Part shown: positions 1 through 5,413 of the stretch, piece by piece
Layout of the letters: every line of letters starts with the position of its first letter
How positions within the stretch are numbered: the stretch's first letter is position 1
Made by a program: the position numbers and the translations under genes
Assembly (NCBI GenBank): GCA_023819145.1
Contig: JAMWCW010000011.1
Location: 1-48,791 of the forward strand
Origin: Candidatus Omnitrophota bacterium
GTDB lineage: Bacteria > Omnitrophota > Gorgyraeia > DTHP01
DNA: 48,791 nucleotides
Direction: 5' to 3'
The notes under the pieces: generated by a model
Database searches by the model: none
Told to the model about the DNA's origin: nothing
Seen by the model: only the letters and a program-made list of their open reading frames with translations

Positions 1-229
1 TAAACTCCCAGTTCCCTCAAGGTATCAAAGACACTGACAAAGAGCAGCTCTTTTTAATCTCTGATAACGGATGCCAACCGACTTCCCAGAGATTCATGAT
101 GAAACTGCGCTGTCTTGGGAATAAAAACGAGTTTTAAGAACCATCAAAGAGGACATTGTCTGGCCGTATGAGTGGGATAAACCGTTTGATTTTGAAATCG
201 CGCTTAACAAGTGGATAGCCGACTATTAA
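1..229 (+). pseudogene. IS3-family transposase (rve integrase core) remnant
   Basis: Reading from base 3, the sequence encodes a stretch containing SDNGCQPTS, the typical surroundings of the second catalytic Asp of IS3-type DDE transposases. It ends at a stop at 136-138. From base 140, in a different frame, the reading TIKEDIVWPYEW followed by an ALNKWIADY-like tail matches the region after the catalytic Glu, up to a stop at 227-229. The connecting piece that normally carries the NPKGNADTER-type segment with the catalytic Glu is missing. The element therefore has both an internal deletion and a frame change, and it is also cut by the window edge. It is dead, and it is the only clearly plus-strand coding trace in the window. 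Confidence 0.8.
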
Positions 230-233
230 TTAA

Positions 234-259
234 TCAAAAGGGGCCATCAAAAGGGGCCA
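234..259. repeat. 13-nt perfect tandem duplication
   Basis: A 13-nt unit (TCAAAAGGGGCCA) occurs twice head to tail at 234-246 and 247-259, just after the transposase remnant. It may be a remnant of the insertion-sequence end. The second copy forms the left arm of the hairpin at 249-270. Confidence 0.75.
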
Positions 260-270
260 GACCCTTTTTT
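249..270. terminator. Possible bidirectional rho-independent terminator
   Basis: AAAGGG at 250-255 pairs with CCCTTT at 262-267 around a six-base loop. A T-run follows on the plus strand and a TTTT stretch follows on the minus strand. It lies about 50 bases past the 3' end of tRNA-Gln, so it could end that transcript. It could equally be an end of the decayed insertion sequence. Confidence 0.45.
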
Positions 271-318
271 AAAATTTGTACTCTCTCATCTTTCAAGATC
301 CATTTTGAGAGATTAATT

Positions 319-393
319 TGGCTGCCCCGCCTGGACTCGAACCAGGACTACCAGATCCAGAGTCTGGCGTGCTACCAGTTGCACTACAGGGCA
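319..393 (-). tRNA. tRNA-Gln (anticodon CTG)
   Basis: The minus strand folds into a complete cloverleaf. A 7-bp acceptor stem starts TGCCCTG, the D arm is GTGC/GCAC, and the anticodon stem is CCAGA/TCTGG with a loop giving anticodon CTG. The T arm is CCTGG/CCAGG with loop TTCGAGT. The discriminator base is G, as expected for glutamine tRNA, and the 3' CCA is encoded at 319-321. A decayed duplicate lies at 1950-2021. Confidence 0.93.
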
Positions 394-423
394 AAATTGG
401 CACTGTTGTATTTATATCTATAG

Positions 424-458
424 AGCTATTGAGTTGTAGAGTTTATTGAGTTAAATAA
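424..458. repeat. Degenerate 8-nt tandem array in the tRNA-Gln leader
   Basis: GAG recurs every 8-9 bases across roughly 424-456 (for example TATAGAGC and TATTGAGT on the plus strand). The array lies between the predicted tRNA promoter and the tRNA. The homologous leader of the decayed tRNA copy is 30 nt from tRNA end to -10 element, against 65 nt here. The 35-nt difference coincides with this array. Confidence 0.55.
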
Positions 459-487
459 ATTTTATAACTTGGAGAGATTCTTTTCAA
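459..487 (-). promoter_or_regulatory. Predicted sigma70-type promoter for tRNA-Gln
   Basis: On the minus strand, TTGAAA (482-487) is followed after exactly 17 bases by TAAAAT (459-464), matching the -35 and -10 consensus at five of six positions each. The start would fall near 452, about 60 bases before the mature tRNA. The -10 element is conserved in the copy upstream of the tRNA pseudogene. Confidence 0.5.
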
Positions 488-495
488 GGAAATAA

Positions 496-690
496 TCAGA
501 GGGCATCAAATTCTTTTTTCTTCGCTATTATTTTTTCTAAGCACTCTCTATCGCGGGATATAAAAAGATAAACTTCGGAAACAAGCAATCCACCTCCGCC
601 AAAGAAATTGCATCCTTCATCTTCCCAGTCGGGTAGACGCACTTTCTCATCTGGCTTTTTAAGAAACTCAAAATTTGAAAAGAATCCCAA
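496..690 (-). CDS. Small hypothetical ORF or gene fragment
   Basis: This open frame of about 64 codons lies directly downstream of the first methyltransferase gene, in the same direction. It starts at a TTG with no ribosome-binding site, and a stop lies a few codons upstream in frame. The protein has an acidic middle and a Gly-rich patch (FFGGGG), then a hydrophobic strand and a charged Lys/Glu tail, so its composition is protein-like rather than random. I do not recognise a family. It may be the tail of a decayed gene. Confidence 0.3.
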   Translation of the reverse strand: MGFFSNFEFLKKPDEKVRLPDWEDEGCNFFGGGGLLVSEVYLFISRDRECLEKIIAKKKEFDAL

Positions 691-715
691 TTTAGCTTCG
701 GAGTTGGATTAAAAT

Positions 716-1843
716 TCAAGGCTTCTTACCATATATAACATAGGCATGAACGAATACTTGATTGCTTGTTCTTATAATTAAATTAAATCCAAGATTATGC
801 TCTGTTGTTATAAATCCGTTTTTTCCCATTAAATCCTTATATTTATACATTTCTAACCATGTATGACCATATGACCCATAAGTGTAAGAGGTTATCACTA
901 CTTCCTGACAAGATGGCCAAGAACCAGCAGAACTGATAATCTGCAAAGGAAGTTCTCTGTACATTGGACCAGTATTGGAAATAACTACCTCTATTCTATC
1001 AGTAATATCCTTGGGTAAGCCTAAACTTTCCCCATCTTCTGGTCTAATATAATGATTGAAGAAAATAATGTCTTTACCTGGCACATAACCATTAATGTAA
1101 GCTACTTCCTCCGCCTTTTCAATGCACTCTGGATCGCTTTCCAAAGCCACTATCTTCTTTGCGCCTAAGCGCAAGGCAACAATAGACAAAATACCATTTC
1201 CTGCACCAATATCCGCTACCACTTTACCTTCTACACCATTTTTAAGCATGTGCGCAATAACTACCAAGGTGGTGCGGTCTATAAAAGGAAGCGGAATATC
1301 AGGGTAATAAGTCTCATCAAGAACATCCGGTTGCCATTGGGTAGGATTCGTGTAGAAGATAATATTCTGTCCATACTCTCTTAAAAAATCTTCCCCTAAT
1401 TGCTTACGAATCTTCTCTAAAGAGGTCCCTTCTGCTTCATAATTTATAAATATCAATGGACCTAAACGGAGATACCTAAAATTCCTTTTCTGAAATAGGG
1501 GATCAGATCCTCTATAGGAATCATACTCAAGTTCGGCGTCTGCGAAATCGTAATCAAAATAGACAAAACCTTTTGAACTATCCCCCTCCGCACATAGGAG
1601 TCTTGTTCTTACGATATCCTTCTCTTCTATGCCTAATCTTTTAATCACCTCCTCTCCTAATCTTCTACTTTCCTTAGGCAAAAGCATAATTGCCTGCTTT
1701 AATTCTCCATAAGGTCTTATGCGTCGGGCATAAACCAAATTTGCAGAAATAAGTATATCTACCATGAGTAATAAACAGAATAATTTTAAGATATTTAAAA
1801 GTTTTGTTTCCTTCATCTTTGTTAATTTAAATAAGTTAACCAA
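716..1843 (-). CDS. Exported class I SAM-dependent methyltransferase-like protein (paralogue A)
   Basis: The catalytic domain carries a clear SAM motif I (DIGAGNG, residues 211-217), followed by an acidic residue at the end of strand 2 (LESDPE, about 234-239). This is the PrmA-like Rossmann arrangement. The usual post-motif II NPP-type signature is replaced by SNTGPMY (about 289-295), so the methyl acceptor cannot be guessed. The N-terminus is a signal peptide: a basic start, a hydrophobic core at about 15-37, and a VYA/RR cleavage-like site near residue 39. A TTG start at 1841-1843 is chosen because GGGAGG (1853-1858) lies nine bases upstream; the in-frame ATG at 1816 has no such site. It is paralogous to 4164-5270 and shares an almost identical DNA tract with it. 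SAM is not known in the periplasm, so an exported active enzyme would be odd; a binding or sensing role is possible. Confidence 0.75.
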   Translation of the reverse strand: MVNLFKLTKMKETKLLNILKLFCLLLMVDILISANLVYARRIRPYGELKQAIMLLPKESRRLGEEVIKRLGIEEKDIVRTRLLCAEGDSSKGFVYFDYDFADAELEYDSYRGSDPLFQKRNFRYLRLGPLIFINYEAEGTSLEKIRKQLGEDFLREYGQNIIFYTNPTQWQPDVLDETYYPDIPLPFIDRTTLVVIAHMLKNGVEGKVVADIGAGNGILSIVALRLGAKKIVALESDPECIEKAEEVAYINGYVPGKDIIFFNHYIRPEDGESLGLPKDITDRIEVVISNTGPMYRELPLQIISSAGSWPSCQEVVITSYTYGSYGHTWLEMYKYKDLMGKNGFITTEHNLGFNLIIRTSNQVFVHAYVIYGKKP

Positions 1844-1866
1844 TTATAATAACCTCCCATAATAAA

Positions 1867-1895
1867 AGTATGGCTAATAAACATACATTTGTCAA
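1867..1895 (-). promoter_or_regulatory. Predicted promoter of methyltransferase paralogue A
   Basis: A perfect TTGACA (1890-1895) is followed after 17 bases by CATACT (1867-1872). Transcription would start near 1860, leaving only the GGGAGG site and a short spacer before the TTG codon. The paralogous gene has the same layout, TTGACA-17-CATATT, which suggests the promoter was duplicated with the gene. Confidence 0.6.
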
Positions 1896-1949
1896 GGGGT
1901 AAGCAGGTTCATATCCAAAAGAGACAGCCACTTGTATATCTGCCGTTTC

Positions 1950-2021
1950 CTGCCCCGCTTGGACATGAACCAGGACTACGAGATCCATGGTCTGGCGTGC
2001 TACCAGTTGCACTACAGGGCA
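1950..2021 (-). pseudogene. Decayed tRNA-Gln copy
   Basis: The sequence is a full-length relative of the tRNA at 319-393. The acceptor stem and D arm are intact. The anticodon loop reads CCATGGA instead of CTCTGGA, losing the universal T33. The anticodon stem has a C-C mismatch (CCAGA/TCTCG), the T loop reads TTCATGT, and the T stem is broken. The encoded CCA is replaced by GAA. Similarity extends upstream through the leader to an identical ATTTTATAAC stretch at the -10 region. The whole transcription unit was therefore copied, not just the tRNA 3' end as in phage integration. Confidence 0.8.
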
Positions 2022-2125
2022 AAATTAGCTCTTAGTTGTTATTTTATGTAGATTTTATAACTTCGGGTGAGATTTTGTAAGGTAATAATAAAACTTAATA
2101 ACTTAAGCCTTTAACAATTATGAAC

Positions 2126-2890
2126 TTAGAAATCAACTCTTGCCCTTACATTCACAAGACTAAAAGAAACTATTTCTCCGATGAACCTATCTTTATAATA
2201 CAGTAACCAAGTTTTGGGTTCACTATTTCTGATAATGTGAAAATCTTCGGAAAAATGTCTTACTCCCTCTAATGTGGTTATGTTTTCTATGCTATAAGGA
2301 AAAAAAATACCGTAACTACCTTCTATATTAAATTCACAGCCATTATTTCGCAAAGTTAAAGCAAAAGAACCACCTTTTGCAATATTTCTAAATAAAGCAT
2401 CCAGTTCCTCGTATGCATAAACTTTCCCCTCTACTTCTATCTCTCTGTTCTCCGCAAAATTAAAAAACAACTCAAGTAAAGCGGGATTAAAGGTATCAGC
2501 CCCTATTAATTGTAAATTAGGATAACAATGTTCCTTAAAATATCTAAATAATGAACTTATAACTCTACTTCCAATTCCTTGACTTCTGAAATCGCGATTT
2601 ATATGTATATTATTAATAAAAACCTCATTACGTTCTTCATCTAAAGTTACAGTTATCCAACCAACATCCACTCCTTGATATTTAATGCGCCATTCTGATT
2701 TATGAGGATACTCCAGATAAATATTTAGTAAAAGCTCTATACCCTCCCCAACAACTATTACTTGTCTAAAATTCTCCCCTCTTACCCTTCGCGATGAATG
2801 TAGTTGGTGAGAAAAATAATAAGGTTGTTCTACTAAGAATCTTATACTTAAAACCACTAGTATAATAATCTTAATTTTTAAGTATCTCAT
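2126..2890 (-). CDS. Membrane-anchored GNAT-family N-acetyltransferase
   Basis: The GNAT core is visible at about residues 65-150. Its motif A includes the acetyl-CoA pyrophosphate loop RSQGIG (102-107), followed by a helix and the FNPALLELFFNF segment typical of motif B. Residues 4-20 form a hydrophobic stretch behind a basic start, predicting an N-terminal anchor or signal. The roughly 100-residue C-terminal part is not recognised. The start is ATG, with only a weak GGGG about 12 bases upstream. It is flanked by two exported methyltransferases and an anchored cupin. The substrate is unknown, and the anchor would put an acetyl-CoA enzyme on the periplasmic side if topology follows the positive-inside rule. 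Confidence 0.7.
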   Translation of the reverse strand: MRYLKIKIIILVVLSIRFLVEQPYYFSHQLHSSRRVRGENFRQVIVVGEGIELLLNIYLEYPHKSEWRIKYQGVDVGWITVTLDEERNEVFINNIHINRDFRSQGIGSRVISSLFRYFKEHCYPNLQLIGADTFNPALLELFFNFAENREIEVEGKVYAYEELDALFRNIAKGGSFALTLRNNGCEFNIEGSYGIFFPYSIENITTLEGVRHFSEDFHIIRNSEPKTWLLYYKDRFIGEIVSFSLVNVRARVDF

Positions 2891-2954
2891 AAACTTAATA
2901 ACCCCATAAACTTCTAATAAACAGAAAGATAGAAACTGTCCCTACAAAAGGAAT

Positions 2955-4067
2955 TTAACGCATGGTAAAAACTCCACCAATAGAGGTAGAAGACTTAAGA
3001 ATCTCAGCGATTTTCTCAGAAAGAGCATTTCTTTCTAAAAACTCAGGGATGCCCATAATAGTTTGTTTAAATTGAAATCCTAAATGGAACGAACCAGGAA
3101 TCTGAATAGCAATGTGTTTATATTCGTCTTCACTGCTTATCCTAATTATCGCATGAGCTAAACCTTCTTTAGCGATGAACAGATCTCGCGGGCCAAGAAC
3201 AGCTAACTTTATGGATTCGGCATCTTGATAAAGAATAGCCGCCTTACCACTTACAATATAATATACCTCGGTAACTACTTCGTTGTGGCGATGAAAATTC
3301 TCTTGCGTACGTAGTAAACTAAAATCTTCAAAACCATCTGTTTTTCCTTCAAAAATAAACATCGAAACAGAACTCATGGGTGCAGAAAGCACCATATTGT
3401 CAATGAGCCACTCCGGCTCAAGTTTACCGGTAAAGAGATTTCTACGGTTTTCACGCTCAATAACCACTATTCCCTCATCTTCCTTATCATTTACCCACGC
3501 TCTTGGAGAAATAATCCCGCTCTCATTCCAGCCAAGTTGCGGAAAACTGGGGAAATTTCTACTATAGGCCATAAAACGTTCATTCAATCCTTCTTTCTTC
3601 TTCATCACATAAACCAAAATCTCACCCTCTGTCTCCTCAAAACGCGCTTCTCTGCCTCCACTAATATAAACGATACCCTTCTTATTTAAAGTGCAAACTT
3701 CTCCTTCTGCGCTGATCACCATCTTTTTATCCTCAATATTTATTACCAATGTATCGTATTCAAAGAATTCTCTTCCTGAAAGAAATGCCTTGGCTTCTTT
3801 CCCGGAATAGATTGAGGTATCGGTTCTTGCATCGATGATAAAACCCTGCCAATCTTTTCCTTGAAAAGGTATAAAAGGTCCCTGCTTTTCTCTTATACGC
3901 CGAACTGTATCATTAGGGTAAAGAAAATAATTTTTAGTTTTTTCATAAACTAATTTTGGGTTGTGTCTTTGGAAATAAAAGCTCCTCTCCACACCTAAAT
4001 AAATCAAGCAGGATACAACGAGCAAAAATATACTGCTCAGTTTTTTTATCAATCTGTAGTTAATCAT
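2955..4067 (-). CDS. Membrane-anchored cupin-domain protein
   Basis: The C-terminal third is a single cupin barrel. Motif 1 contains HRH (residues 259-261) with E267 and G274, and motif 2 includes H305, giving a plausible metal site. The N-terminus has one hydrophobic segment (about 12-26) after KK, predicting an anchor. The middle part (about 70-250) is beta-rich and may hold a second, degenerate cupin-like half, but I cannot assign it. The barrel could be enzymatic, sugar-binding or regulatory. It lies between the GNAT and the second methyltransferase, with gaps of 64 and 96 bases, all in the same direction. Confidence 0.65.
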   Translation of the reverse strand: MINYRLIKKLSSIFLLVVSCLIYLGVERSFYFQRHNPKLVYEKTKNYFLYPNDTVRRIREKQGPFIPFQGKDWQGFIIDARTDTSIYSGKEAKAFLSGREFFEYDTLVINIEDKKMVISAEGEVCTLNKKGIVYISGGREARFEETEGEILVYVMKKKEGLNERFMAYSRNFPSFPQLGWNESGIISPRAWVNDKEDEGIVVIERENRRNLFTGKLEPEWLIDNMVLSAPMSSVSMFIFEGKTDGFEDFSLLRTQENFHRHNEVVTEVYYIVSGKAAILYQDAESIKLAVLGPRDLFIAKEGLAHAIIRISSEDEYKHIAIQIPGSFHLGFQFKQTIMGIPEFLERNALSEKIAEILKSSTSIGGVFTMR

Positions 4068-4163
4068 TTAAGTGCCTGGATTGGTTTTATTTCTTTTATA
4101 TATAACCTATAAATATCTCCCCTGAAACACAAAAAATCTTCGTTTTAATAAATAAGTTCTCCA

Positions 4164-5270
4164 CTAAGGCGCTCTACCGCACAACAAATAAGCATCTACA
4201 AAATATTCTCTTTCATCATGACCATTCACAACAAACTCAAGTTTAAATCCCAGCTGAGCAATGTCCGCATTAATAAATCCAACTTCTTTCATTAATTGTA
4301 TGTAGGTCTGTTCTGAAACAACTTCGCGCTCAATCACAGGTATATATCTGTAAGAAGTCAAGGCTATCTCACGACATGCTGGCCAACTCCCTGCAGCTTT
4401 GATAATCTGCAGAGGAAGATGGCGATACATTGGACCGGTGTTAGAAACAACTACTTCTATGCTCTCAGTGATACTTTTAGGTAAACCTAAATTCCTGTCG
4501 TCTTTTGAATCGATATAATGGCTGATGAAAATAATATCCTTGCCCGCAACATAACCATTAATGTAAGCTACTTCCTCCGCCTTTTCAATGCACTCTGGAT
4601 CGCTTTCCAAAGCCACTATCTTCTTTGCGCCTAAGCGCAGGGCAACAATAGACAAAATACCATTTCCTGCACCAATATCTGCTACTACTTTACCTTCTAC
4701 CCCATTTTTAAGCAGATGCGCAACCACTACCAGCGTAGTGCGGTCAATAAAAGGAAGGGGTAGGGGATAGAATTCACTTAACTCTCTTGGCTGCCAAGGA
4801 GCAGGTTTTGTGTAGAAAATAATATTTTGCCCATACTGTTTTAAAAAATCTTCTCCCAATTTTTCGCGAATCTTCTCTAAAGACGTCCCTTTTGCTTCAT
4901 AGTTTATAAATACAAGCGGACCGAACCGCAGATATCTAAAATTTTTATAAGGAATTTCATCATCCGAGCCATCATAGCAATCAAATTCGATTTCTGCATA
5001 AGGAGCATCATATTCAACCATTACCGTTTCCTGAAATTTTTCACCCGCTTCATCTGTAGCTTCTTGCCATTCTTTACGCATAAACATTGTTCTTTTAATA
5101 TCACTCTTTTCTATACCCAATCTTCTGATTACCTCTTCTCCTAATCTTCTGCTCTCTGCATGCGAAAGCATAATCGCCTGTTTCGCTTCCCTGGTGTAAG
5201 ACCTTAACCTGCGGGCAAATGCAGAGTCTGTAGAAATAAGGGTTTCTACTATTAAAAAGAAACATAACAA
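4164..5270 (-). CDS. Exported class I SAM-dependent methyltransferase-like protein (paralogue B)
   Basis: It is a homologue of 716-1843 over its full length, with SAM motif I at residues 198-204, LESDPE near 221-226 and the same SNTGPMY signature. The signal peptide is hydrophobic with an AFA/RR cleavage-like site near residue 19. The given start is a TTG with no ribosome-binding site. An ATG at 5297-5299, matching the internal ATG of paralogue A, is out of frame with the rest. Alignment to A shows a net four-base shortening between that ATG and codon 1, so the natural start may have been lost by an indel. It has its own predicted promoter at 5345-5373. Confidence 0.72.
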   Translation of the reverse strand: MLCFFLIVETLISTDSAFARRLRSYTREAKQAIMLSHAESRRLGEEVIRRLGIEKSDIKRTMFMRKEWQEATDEAGEKFQETVMVEYDAPYAEIEFDCYDGSDDEIPYKNFRYLRFGPLVFINYEAKGTSLEKIREKLGEDFLKQYGQNIIFYTKPAPWQPRELSEFYPLPLPFIDRTTLVVVAHLLKNGVEGKVVADIGAGNGILSIVALRLGAKKIVALESDPECIEKAEEVAYINGYVAGKDIIFISHYIDSKDDRNLGLPKSITESIEVVVSNTGPMYRHLPLQIIKAAGSWPACREIALTSYRYIPVIEREVVSEQTYIQLMKEVGFINADIAQLGFKLEFVVNGHDEREYFVDAYLLCGRAP

Positions 5271-5344
5271 CTTACAGATATTAAACTATTTTTATTCATC
5301 TTTATCATAAAATTAAATTAAAAAATATAGAACTTTATATAATA

Positions 5345-5373
5345 AATATGACTGATAAAGAGAAAATTGTCAA
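5345..5373 (-). promoter_or_regulatory. Predicted promoter of methyltransferase paralogue B
   Basis: A perfect TTGACA (5368-5373) and CATATT (5345-5350) are separated by 17 bases. The predicted start is near 5338, about 40 bases before the ATG at 5299. It mirrors the promoter of paralogue A. Confidence 0.6.
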
Positions 5374-5413
5374 GAGATGATAAAATTAATTAACCACAAA
5401 ATAACTCCGTAAC

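Noticed and set aside
319-2021. Direct repeat of tRNA-Gln as attachment sites of an integrated element
   Set aside because: The copy covers the entire tRNA and its upstream region and is decayed throughout. No integrase or phage gene lies between the copies, so a plain duplication is simpler.
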